A stretch of DNA of 5,926 nucleotides from assembly GCA_025455505.1 (NCBI GenBank), contig JALOMK010000150.1:1-5926 (forward strand). Reading direction: 5' to 3'. Below are positions 1-5,926 of the stretch, in pieces; the first letter of the stretch is position 1, and every line of letters begins with the position of its first letter. The DNA comes from Bacteroidales bacterium. Lineage in GTDB: Bacteria > Bacteroidota > Bacteroidia > Bacteroidales > VadinHA17. The notes beneath the pieces were generated by a model. It did no database searches and had not been told where the DNA came from. It saw only the letters and a program-made list of their open reading frames with translations. Both the position numbers and the translations under genes were made by a program.

Positions 1-306
1 ATTGAATTCGTTGAACGAACAGTTAAGATGAACAATATTTCATTTACAGTGATCTACGACTGCCAGGAAAAGATAATGATGGATTATGATGTGATGTTTG
101 ACGTCAGCCCCGGCTACCAGGAAATGCTGAAACAGAAGGACCTGGATCTTGTAAGTATAAATCTGCATCCTGAGGCTCATCTCCCCGTACCTGCAACATA
201 CATAATAAACAGCCAGGGTATTATTGTGGCGGCATGGTTCGATCCCGATTACAGGAAGAGGGCTTCGGTGTCGTGGATTATTCAAAACCTGGGGAAGGCC
301 CTTTAG
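1..306 (+). CDS. Peroxiredoxin-like (AhpC/TSA-type) protein, C-terminal part
   Basis: The frame is open from base 1 and ends at TAG 304-306, giving 101 residues of a protein whose start lies left of the window. The first ATG, at base 28, is probably internal, because the residues before it (ending ERTVK) continue the same domain. The pattern fits the C-terminal half of peroxiredoxin-like thioredoxin-fold proteins: an N-x-I-S-F-T-V-x-Y-D strand, a 'YDVMFDV' segment, then LPVPATY with its cis-proline, followed by I-I-N-x-x-G-I-I and a D-P-D-Y-R-K-R segment, all typical of this family. Family members reduce peroxides with an N-terminal cysteine. That part is outside the window, so activity and cysteine type cannot be judged. 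The gene converges with the UroD-family gene across 82 bp. A thiol-disulfide oxidoreductase of the same fold is a less likely alternative. Confidence 0.8.
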   Translation: MEFVERTVKMNNISFTVIYDCQEKIMMDYDVMFDVSPGYQEMLKQKDLDLVSINLHPEAHLPVPATYIINSQGIIVAAWFDPDYRKRASVSWIIQNLGKAL

Positions 307-388
307 ATTTGTTGATGCGGTCTTTTGTTGCATTTATCATGGGCTGCTGCCGTACCTTCTTTTTACCAGCCAGGTGTTGCCGTTACTT
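307..388. other. Convergent intergenic gap, no clear terminator
   Basis: This 82-bp gap separates the stop codons of two genes that point at each other. I looked for a stem followed by a T-run in either direction and found only very short, imperfect pairings, such as GATGC near 315 with GCATT near 330 around an 11-base loop. No promoter or repeat is evident. Confidence 0.5.
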
Positions 389-1411
389 CTATTCGTGCTG
401 ACCCTGCGCAGCCGCAGCCATCATAAAAGCTCTCATGTTTTCAGAGGCTGTACCCGGGGTGATCTCGCAGCCGGCTGAAACAATGCATCTTCCGCTGGCA
501 GAGCTATAGTCAGAACTCACTGTTTCAGCAATAAATTCAGGACTTCCATCCTGGATAACAGACACAGGGTCGGCTTTTCCGCACAGGACCTGGTTTTTGC
601 GAAGCAGGGAACTGTACCCCGACATCGAAGGCACCAGGTGATCAATATCGACGATATCCGCGCCTGTGGCTATCATCATTTCAAGAATTGACGAGGTGTT
701 TCCGCATATATGCAACTTTGCAAGGGCATTGCGGCTGTGGATGTGGTCAACAAGCCTTTTCTGGCGCAGGAAGGCAAACTGGTCATAAAGCTCAGGGCCG
801 ATCTGGGAGCAGAATGCATCACCTATCCCTATGCAGTGCGCCCCGGCATAGATCTGAAGATCAATGAATTCTATTGCACTGTCGATAATTACATCCATTG
901 CCTTCGATACATTATCAGGATCGATAAGGAAGTCGACTGAGGCTTCGGATGCTTTCCTGAGATCGACGTATTCTGCTACGGGTCCTTCGACCCATCCGAC
1001 AATAAACAGTTCATCTCCAAGTCTTTTCCTGAATTCCTCTATCTCTGCGATTCTGTTTCTGCATCTTTCGTTCGACATCGGGTCGAAGGGCTTAAGGGAT
1101 GCGCACTCCTCAGCGCTCAAGGGGTGACCGCCGGTGTCAACAGGCAGGCTGTCGGCGGGGTAATCGATTAAAATGCCGAAGGCGGAAGCTTCAGCCCAGG
1201 GATCGGACATTACAGTGACCCAGTCCATATCGAAATCCCTTGCACATTTTATCATTGCCCCGCATTTTGCAAGCGGATCAAGGCAGAAGTCACGGTATCT
1301 TACCCCGGCATACTGTGCAGCCCAGCGCATTATGATAGGGTGGAAGGGGGGGCGGTCGGTGCCCGCCTTTTCGAGGAAGGACACAGTCCTTGAATATCCC
1401 GAATATTTCAT
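389..1411 (-). CDS. Uroporphyrinogen decarboxylase-superfamily protein, MtaA/CmuA-like putative methyltransferase
   Basis: The 340-residue protein has a single-domain length typical of the UroD superfamily (TIM barrel). Seen in the sequence: H234-x-C236-G in 'AKLHICGN' and C315 in 'SAGCEITPGT'. These match the zinc-binding His-x-Cys...Cys pattern of MtaA/MtbA-type methylcobamide methyltransferases. The N-terminus has 'DRPPFHPIIMRWAAQYAG' (residues 19-36) and lacks the arginine-rich RQAGR substrate-binding motif of true haem-pathway UroD. I infer zinc-dependent methyl transfer involving a corrinoid carrier or a thiol, in the cytoplasm; there is no signal peptide. No corrinoid-binding protein or reductive activator gene is in the window, so the substrate is unknown. 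It is the last gene of a minus-strand cluster, 21 bp after the DUF2461 gene. The ATG at 1411 has no clear ribosome binding site, which is usual in Bacteroidetes. Confidence 0.88.
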   Translation of the reverse strand: MKYSGYSRTVSFLEKAGTDRPPFHPIIMRWAAQYAGVRYRDFCLDPLAKCGAMIKCARDFDMDWVTVMSDPWAEASAFGILIDYPADSLPVDTGGHPLSAEECASLKPFDPMSNERCRNRIAEIEEFRKRLGDELFIVGWVEGPVAEYVDLRKASEASVDFLIDPDNVSKAMDVIIDSAIEFIDLQIYAGAHCIGIGDAFCSQIGPELYDQFAFLRQKRLVDHIHSRNALAKLHICGNTSSILEMMIATGADIVDIDHLVPSMSGYSSLLRKNQVLCGKADPVSVIQDGSPEFIAETVSSDYSSASGRCIVSAGCEITPGTASENMRAFMMAAAAQGQHE

Positions 1412-1432
1412 CTGGGTCCGGGTGATATGATC

Positions 1433-2101
1433 TCAGATTAAAGCTTCGTTCAGGTAATCATTAAAGGGTTTCATCGCCCTGAAGTTCTCAAGAATATAAG
1501 CGTTGAAACTGACATCTGTAACCTTTGAATCAGGAATGTTATTCACTGCCAGGAAGCTCTTGTGTTTGAGCAGCTCAATGGCAGGGTGGTCGTTGTCATA
1601 TCCTTTCGGAGCTTTCTTTAGCTTATCTCCCTCCAGGGTTCCGAAGAAGCGCCTGAAGTTCTTCTCATTCAAAACCTTTGTAAAACCGCCGGGATCTTCA
1701 GCGATCTTTTCCCTGATTCCTGCCAGCCAGTCAGCCGGCGGCATATAAGCTCCCCCGGCGATCATACACTCACCGGGTTCCAGGTGCAGGTAATACCCCG
1801 CATATTTATCGCCGTTCTTTTTCCCGCCCCGTGCGATAAAAGCTCCGAAATTTGTCTTGTATGGTGATTTGTCATTTGAGAACCTCGTGTCCCTGTTGAT
1901 CCTGAATATGCAGGTTTTTGCCTCGAGTCCCCTGAGTATGGGTTCGGCCTTTGCAAGTTCATCTATTACTGACTGGACGAAGGCTTCAAAGTTTTTCCTG
2001 GCTGAATCATACAGGTCCCTGTTTTTATTGAACCAATCGCGGTCATTGTTTTTTTTCAGCCCTGAGAGGAAGGTCAGGGTTTCTTTCCTGATATTTTCCA
2101 T
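1433..2101 (-). CDS. DUF2461 domain-containing protein
   Basis: The 222-residue protein is almost entirely one DUF2461 (TIGR02453) domain, and its length is normal for the family. Recognisable parts are the N-terminal 'FLSGLKKNNDRDWFNKNR' (residues 11-28), the central signature 'FRINRDTRFSNDKSPYKTN' (66-84) rich in Arg, Asp and Lys, a 'GYYLHLEPGE' strand (102-111) followed by 'GGAYMPP' (116-122), and a C-terminal 'FRAMKPFNDYL' helix (207-217). The biochemical function of the family is not established as far as I know, so none is assigned. No signal peptide or membrane segment is visible, so it is probably cytoplasmic. It starts 7 bp after the stop of the beta-propeller gene and ends 21 bp before the UroD-family gene, so it is probably co-transcribed with both. 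No ribosome binding site decides the start, but the ATG sits exactly where the domain begins. Confidence 0.93.
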   Translation of the reverse strand: MENIRKETLTFLSGLKKNNDRDWFNKNRDLYDSARKNFEAFVQSVIDELAKAEPILRGLEAKTCIFRINRDTRFSNDKSPYKTNFGAFIARGGKKNGDKYAGYYLHLEPGECMIAGGAYMPPADWLAGIREKIAEDPGGFTKVLNEKNFRRFFGTLEGDKLKKAPKGYDNDHPAIELLKHKSFLAVNNIPDSKVTDVSFNAYILENFRAMKPFNDYLNEALI

Positions 2102-2108
2102 TCTGAGA

Positions 2109-3350
2109 TTATTTATTTTGTATATCGAAGGCCATCAGCACCTTGCCATGCCTCTGGTAAAGAATTCCCTTGTTGATTATGGGATGGGAGAAATGCTGGG
2201 CATTGCCTTTCCTGATTCTGACCGAGCCAGTTTTCTCGAATCTGCCCTGGTTATACTTCACAAGTGCAAGTTCACCCTTCTGGGAATAGTAATACAGCAT
2301 GTCGTCAGCAGCGATCACAGCACCGCTTCCCAGCTTAAGGGAATCCACAATTTTTCCTGATTCGGCATTTATTGAGACGAGTGAGGGACGTGCCGTTGCG
2401 CCGCAATAGAGGTAATCCCCGATCTTTACAACTCCTCCCATATAACTGTCGAAATCCTTGTTCCTCCATATTTGTTTAATCTCGTTTCCATCGGCAGAGA
2501 GGGCCAGTTTGACACCGCAATTGCCGTCGCCGGCAGCATAATATATAAACCCTTTGTCGTAGATTACGGTGTTGCAGTGGGTGTCGCCATAGCCAGGCAG
2601 CCTCTGTGCAAGAGGAAAGTTATCCTGTTCATGGCCCCATAGCAGCTTTCCTGTGGCTGCGTCAATCCCCATCAGGTGATAGGCAGAGAAGGTAACAAGG
2701 ATCTTTCTGCCGTTATGTGTGATGATCCTGGGAGGATTGTATGCGGACCTCTCACCATATCCCTTGCATGACCAGATCAGCCTACCTGAAAAACGGTCGA
2801 GTGCAATTACGTTGTTGGTTTTTCCCCCGGGCGTCCAGTATACTGCATTGCCATCGACCAGCGGAGCCTCTGAGTACCCGTGAAGCGGAAGCTCTCCTGA
2901 AAAATCCTTTTCAAGGTCCTTTGACCATACAAGTTTCCCGTTCTCCCTGCTAACACAGTACAGGTTGCCGAATCCTGATCCGATGTAGATAAGGTCGTCA
3001 ACTACTGTAGGGGCGCACCTTGAACCCGGGTAGGACCTCATCCATTCCTTTCCAATAGTTGTCTGCCATAGTTTGCTGCCCTTAAGATCGTAACAGTAAA
3101 GTATTAACATAGAATCAGTTTCGCCGCTTATGTAGAAATTGGTTTCTGTAAAGACAGGCGACACAAATCCGTTCCCGATGTCATCTACAGACCAGAGTTC
3201 AGCCGGACCTTCGGCAGGCCAGCTTTTCAAGAGGTTTTTTTCGCTGAATATCCCGAGCCTGTCTTTTCCCCTCCATTCATATAGTTTCTGGGAGTGTGAG
3301 TAGGTTCCGGCAAGTAGAGGAAAGAGCAGAAGAAGCAGGTATTTTTTCAT
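2109..3350 (-). CDS. Exported PQQ-binding-like beta-propeller protein
   Basis: Starting at the ATG at 3350, the protein has 413 residues. It begins with a clear Sec signal peptide: MKK, then a run of leucines, with likely cleavage near 'SHS-QK' around residue 20. No lipobox cysteine is present, so it should be soluble in the periplasm or secreted. The mature part opens with 'WRGKDRLGIF' (26-35) and 'LLKSWPAEGP', the usual entry to PQQ-like propellers. At least five blade repeats of the form (V/I)-x-x-(D/R)-x-x-(S/T)-G-(K/R)-(L/I)-x-W are visible near residues 82-96, 128-146, 179-195, 224-241 and 322-340; the last is degenerate. No haem CxxCH motif and no separate catalytic domain is seen, so a binding or scaffold role is as likely as a dehydrogenase. 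An ATG four codons upstream (3362) is possible, but MKK is the better signal-peptide start and fits the promoter candidate. It leads the minus-strand cluster. Confidence 0.9.
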   Translation of the reverse strand: MKKYLLLLLFPLLAGTYSHSQKLYEWRGKDRLGIFSEKNLLKSWPAEGPAELWSVDDIGNGFVSPVFTETNFYISGETDSMLILYCYDLKGSKLWQTTIGKEWMRSYPGSRCAPTVVDDLIYIGSGFGNLYCVSRENGKLVWSKDLEKDFSGELPLHGYSEAPLVDGNAVYWTPGGKTNNVIALDRFSGRLIWSCKGYGERSAYNPPRIITHNGRKILVTFSAYHLMGIDAATGKLLWGHEQDNFPLAQRLPGYGDTHCNTVIYDKGFIYYAAGDGNCGVKLALSADGNEIKQIWRNKDFDSYMGGVVKIGDYLYCGATARPSLVSINAESGKIVDSLKLGSGAVIAADDMLYYYSQKGELALVKYNQGRFEKTGSVRIRKGNAQHFSHPIINKGILYQRHGKVLMAFDIQNK

Positions 3351-3370
3351 ATTAGAAAGCATTATCCTGA

Positions 3371-3401
3371 CAAATATAATCCCATAATTCGGATTTTCAG
3401 A
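3371..3401 (-). promoter_or_regulatory. Candidate Bacteroidetes-type promoter for the beta-propeller operon
   Basis: On the minus strand, TATATTTG (3378-3371) matches the Bacteroidetes -7 consensus TAnnTTTG exactly. It is preceded, after 19 bases, by TCTG (3401-3398), one mismatch from the -33 TTTG. Transcription would start near 3366, leaving a leader of about 16 bases before the ATG at 3350 and almost none before the ATG at 3362. This favours the downstream start. The site is predicted from consensus only. Confidence 0.45.
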
Positions 3402-3427
3402 CTGAAATTTCTGTCCCGGTTTTGATT

Positions 3428-3454
3428 TTTACATGGAATTGATTATATTATAAT
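3428..3454 (+). promoter_or_regulatory. Possible promoter towards the NlpC/P60 operon (distal)
   Basis: TTTACA (3428-3433) is followed after 15 bases by TATAAT (3449-3454), in an AT-rich stretch. This resembles a classical sigma-70 promoter with a short spacer, but Bacteroidetes use a different consensus, so it is weak evidence. It would give a leader of about 180 bases before the ATG at 3643. Confidence 0.2.
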
Positions 3455-3614
3455 CCTGATATCTGACTATTTTTTAATCAGTGTTGTCACTATGGGAAAA
3501 TTTGACGGGTTTTGCAGGATTTGCACTATACCGATTGACCATGATCCGAAGAAAGGCGGCACTGAAAAGGATTGATTCAGGCAGCTCGGAAGGTGGCAGT
3601 AGCAAAAAATTAGG

Positions 3615-3622
3615 TATTTTTG
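3615..3622 (+). promoter_or_regulatory. Possible -7 element for the NlpC/P60 operon (proximal)
   Basis: TATTTTTG matches the Bacteroidetes TAnnTTTG -7 element. It lies 20 bases before the ATG at 3643, exactly the spacing of the element before the divergent beta-propeller gene. No good -33 TTTG is found 19-21 bases upstream (GGTG is the best), so this is only a candidate. Confidence 0.25.
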
Positions 3623-3642
3623 GAGTGTTTATCACCTTTGAA

Positions 3643-4845
3643 ATGACGAAATACTCCTTTGTTGTCTCCTGCAGAGGCTCTCTATCCTGGCTTCTGCTTC
3701 TGCTAATCATGATTGTGTCATGCGGGAGGAGCAAGTCTGAAAAAGCAGAAGAAATAATAAGTTCCGTATCAGCAAAGCATGTTCCGGACAAGCGCGAAGG
3801 CATATGCAGTATTTCGACAGGTGATGGGATCAATGGCAGCCTGCTTCTCAAAGGCGAGACAACTTCATCTGCAGCTTTGCAGGATATGGTTGCCGCACTC
3901 AAAGGAGCGGGATACCAAGTTACAGACAGCGTGCAGGTTTTGCCTGATACTGTTGGAAACCCTTCTTATATGGGCCTGGTAACGCTAAGCGTAATAAACT
4001 TGAGGCGTGAGCCCGCCCACTCATCGGAGCTTGTTTCCCAGGCAATACTGGGTACCCCGGTAATGATTCTGAAGGAAGAGGATGGATGGCTGCTTGTACA
4101 GACTCCTGACAGGTATATTGCATGGACCGAAGGCTCATCCCTGGTGCGTTTAAGCCCTCAGGAGCTAAGGGAATGGAACAACAAGCCAAGGGTGATATTC
4201 ACTGCCATGAATGGCTGGATAACTGAGTTGCCGGGATCTGATTCCGTCACAGGCGATATTGTTGCAGGGGCAATTGTTGTTGAGGATGGCACTGAAGGAA
4301 ATATGATCCGCATCCTGCTTCCCGACGGCAGGAAAGGATATTTAAGCAAGTCATTTACCCGTGAATTCAGCTCCTTTTCCGATGCAGTCGGCCGGAGCGG
4401 GGACGACATAATTTATGAAGCTCTCCATTTTCGCGGACTTCCTTATCTGTGGGGAGGTACATCGCCAAAAGCCGTTGATTGCAGCGGTTTTGTAAGATCT
4501 GTATTTTTTATGAATGGACTAATCCTTTCCAGGGATGCATCGCTCCAGGCCCTGCAAGGAGAGCCTGTTGACATCAGCCGCGGTTACGACAGCCTCAGGA
4601 AGGGAGATCTTCTCTTTTTCGGAGCAATCAGGGAAACGGGTCCCAGGGTAACACATGTGGCAATTTGCAAAGGCGGAAAGGAATTTATTCATGCAGCTTC
4701 AAGGGTCATGGAAAACAGTTTTGATTCCACGCGGACTGATTACAGCAGTTACAGGAAAAAAACTCTTCTTTCAGCAAGGAGGATTCTTGGCCATGAAAAC
4801 AGAAAAGGAATCATGCCGGTGAAATATCATAGTTGGTATAATTAA
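3643..4845 (+). CDS. Lipoprotein NlpC/P60 (C40) murein peptidase with SH3b domains, YkfC-like
   Basis: The 400-residue protein probably cleaves murein stem peptides between D-Glu and the diamino acid, releasing L-Ala-D-Glu, as YkfC does. The N-terminus is a lipoprotein signal: a hydrophobic run (residues 14-25) then the lipobox 'IVSC' with C27. A small alpha/beta region (about 54-100, with 'LLLKGETTSSAALQDMV') precedes two bacterial SH3 domains at about 112-167 ('VINLRREP...GWLLVQTPDRYIAW') and 181-240 ('DGRKGYLSKS'). The C40 domain spans about 255-385: 'YLWGGTSP', then catalytic C280 in 'VDCSGFV', H338 in 'VTHVAICKGG' and H350 in 'FIHAAS'. All three catalytic residues are present. The frame stays open upstream to a GTG at 3481, but the start at 3643 is chosen because it puts the signal peptide at the N-terminus. 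The epimerase gene follows after 7 bp. It should be membrane-anchored and face the periplasm. Confidence 0.94.
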   Translation: MTKYSFVVSCRGSLSWLLLLLIMIVSCGRSKSEKAEEIISSVSAKHVPDKREGICSISTGDGINGSLLLKGETTSSAALQDMVAALKGAGYQVTDSVQVLPDTVGNPSYMGLVTLSVINLRREPAHSSELVSQAILGTPVMILKEEDGWLLVQTPDRYIAWTEGSSLVRLSPQELREWNNKPRVIFTAMNGWITELPGSDSVTGDIVAGAIVVEDGTEGNMIRILLPDGRKGYLSKSFTREFSSFSDAVGRSGDDIIYEALHFRGLPYLWGGTSPKAVDCSGFVRSVFFMNGLILSRDASLQALQGEPVDISRGYDSLRKGDLLFFGAIRETGPRVTHVAICKGGKEFIHAASRVMENSFDSTRTDYSSYRKKTLLSARRILGHENRKGIMPVKYHSWYN

Positions 4846-4852
4846 ACAGCAA

Positions 4853-5926
4853 ATGAGCAGCAGGAGAAAGTTTTTAAGGGACGCCGGCTTGGTCGCCGGA
4901 GCTGGCGGATTTCCCCTCCTCGCCGGGACAATATCACCCCTGTCAGGTTACGGGATTAATCATACCAGGGGTTCAGGCCTGAAATTCAGCTTCAGACCCT
5001 ACGAATTACAGCTTAAACATACTTTTACAGTGGCCTTCTCATCAAGAGCTACAACTCCTGTAATGCTGACAGAGATACAGTTTGAGGATGTTACAGGTTA
5101 TGGGGAAGCCTCCATGCCGCCTTATCTTGGTGAAAGCCACGCCACAGTGGCTGAATTTTATAAAAAAGTCGACCTTTCCCGGTTCACAAATCCCTTTCTG
5201 ATTGAAGATATCCTTGCCTATGTTGAGAATGTTTCCCCGGGTAATTATGCCGCCAAGGCAGCGATTGACATTGCCCTTCATGATCTTGCCGGAAAGCTTA
5301 TCAGGCAACCATGGTACAGGATCTGGGGTCTTGACAGGGATAAGGCTCCCTCCACATCGTTTACAATAGGGATCGACAAGCCTGAAATAGTAAGGGAAAA
5401 GACGCGTGAGGCCTCGGATTTTAATATTTTGAAAGTGAAGCTTGGACAGGGAAATGACAGGGATATGATTGAATCTGTACGGGATGTAAGTTCAAAGCCT
5501 TTGTGCGTCGATGTTAACCAGGGATGGAAGGACAGGCAGGAAGCCCTTGACATGATCTTCTGGCTGAAGGAAAGGGGAGTGGTGTTTGTTGAACAGCCTA
5601 TGCTTAAAAGTGCTGTTGATGACATTGCCTGGCTGACTGAAAGGAGCCCCCTGCCTGTGATCGCTGATGAAGCCCTTCAGACGGCAGGAGACTTATACAA
5701 GGTTTACGGAGTGTACAGCGGGGTCAATATAAAGCTGATGAAATGCGGGGGCATGAGGTCGGCCTTTATAATGATGAGCATGGCCCGGTCGCTTGGAATG
5801 AAAGTAATGATAGGCTGCATGACCGAGACATCATGTGCCGTAACCGCGGCGGCTCAGCTTTCACCTCTTGCCGACTGGGCTGACCTGGATGGCAACCTGC
5901 TGATTACAAATGACCTGTTTGAAGGG
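4853..5926 (+). CDS. L-Ala-D/L-Glu (dipeptide) epimerase with Tat signal, 3' end missing
   Basis: The frame runs 358 residues from ATG 4853 to the window edge with no stop; family length suggests only a few tens of residues are missing. It is an enolase-superfamily enzyme of the muconate-lactonizing subgroup. Visible active-site residues are K194 and K196 in 'LKVKLG', metal ligands D220 ('DVNQGW'), E247 ('VEQP') and D272 ('IADEA'), the opposing base K294 in 'NIKLMKCGG', and 'GCMTET' (321-326). The 'DLDG' pair D344/D346 is the mark of L-Ala-D/L-Glu epimerases, where it binds the dipeptide amino group. The N-terminus, 'SRRKFLRD' followed by a glycine-rich hydrophobic stretch up to about residue 30, is a twin-arginine signal, so the folded enzyme is probably exported. 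It follows the NlpC/P60 gene by 7 bp and would act on its product, making L-Ala-L-Glu. The specificity is inferred from motifs and context. Confidence 0.92.
   Translation, partial: MSSRRKFLRDAGLVAGAGGFPLLAGTISPLSGYGINHTRGSGLKFSFRPYELQLKHTFTVAFSSRATTPVMLTEIQFEDVTGYGEASMPPYLGESHATVAEFYKKVDLSRFTNPFLIEDILAYVENVSPGNYAAKAAIDIALHDLAGKLIRQPWYRIWGLDRDKAPSTSFTIGIDKPEIVREKTREASDFNILKVKLGQGNDRDMIESVRDVSSKPLCVDVNQGWKDRQEALDMIFWLKERGVVFVEQPMLKSAVDDIAWLTERSPLPVIADEALQTAGDLYKVYGVYSGVNIKLMKCGGMRSAFIMMSMARSLGMKVMIGCMTETSCAVTAAAQLSPLADWADLDGNLLITNDLFEG

Noticed and set aside
307..388. Bidirectional terminator between the convergent genes
   Set aside because: Only short imperfect stems were found, with no GC-rich hairpin followed by a T-run on either strand.
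224..478. 84-codon open frame on the plus strand
   Set aside because: It overlaps the end of the peroxiredoxin-like gene in another frame and continues antisense into the UroD-family gene, with no domain features.
389..1411. Assignment as HemE of the haem pathway
   Set aside because: The substrate-binding RQAGR motif near the N-terminus is absent, and the zinc pattern of the methyltransferase branch is present.
1857..2360. 167-codon open frame on the plus strand
   Set aside because: It runs antisense across the junction of the DUF2461 and beta-propeller genes, both strongly supported by family motifs, and shows no recognisable domain.
2109..3350. Assignment as BamB outer-membrane assembly lipoprotein or as a quinoprotein dehydrogenase
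   Set aside because: The signal peptide has no lipobox, no haem or catalytic dehydrogenase motif is visible, and the context lacks Bam genes. Only the propeller fold is supported.
3465..3491. Short palindromes before 3492 (CTGA...TCAG and AGTG-TTGT-CACT) as operators
   Set aside because: The arms are only four bases long and lie in AT-rich DNA, so they are expected by chance. No regulator gene is adjacent.
3474..3902. 142-codon open frame on the minus strand overlapping the start of the NlpC/P60 gene
   Set aside because: More than half lies antisense to the lipoprotein-coding sequence. No family pattern is seen. It is kept only as part of the observation on the unusual leader region.

Overview
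The window holds six protein-coding genes and no RNA gene, insertion sequence or CRISPR array that I can see. It looks like chromosomal DNA from a member of the Bacteroidetes, probably Bacteroidales-like. The reasons are the lack of convincing Shine-Dalgarno sequences before the genes, frequent AGG (Arg) and ATA (Ile) codons, a TAnnTTTG promoter element before the divergent operon, and protein types common in that phylum. This assignment is inferred from style, not from a marker gene.

Layout: (1) bases 1-306, plus strand, are the 3' end of a peroxiredoxin-like gene cut by the window edge. (2) Bases 389-3350, minus strand, are a tight three-gene cluster read right to left: an exported PQQ-type beta-propeller protein, a DUF2461 protein of unknown function, and a uroporphyrinogen-decarboxylase-superfamily protein with the zinc motif of corrinoid methyltransferases. 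The gaps are 7 and 21 bp. The cluster converges on the peroxiredoxin-like gene across an 82-bp gap. (3) Bases 3351-3642 are a roughly 290-bp divergent intergenic region with candidate promoters in both directions. (4) Bases 3643-5926, plus strand, are a two-gene operon: a lipoprotein NlpC/P60 cell-wall peptidase with SH3b domains, then (7-bp gap) an L-Ala-D/L-Glu epimerase that is incomplete at the right edge.

The plus-strand pair forms a coherent pathway. The NlpC/P60 enzyme (YkfC type) would release L-Ala-D-Glu from murein stem peptides, and the epimerase (YkfB/AEE type) would convert it to L-Ala-L-Glu, which ordinary peptidases can split. Both proteins carry export signals, a lipobox in the first and a twin-arginine motif in the second. 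This suggests the salvage happens outside the cytoplasm, unlike the cytoplasmic epimerases of E. coli and B. subtilis. The minus-strand cluster has no obvious shared pathway. No clearly novel system is evident; the points most worth checking are the exported epimerase, the orphan zinc-motif UroD-family protein, and the unusual leader before the NlpC/P60 gene.
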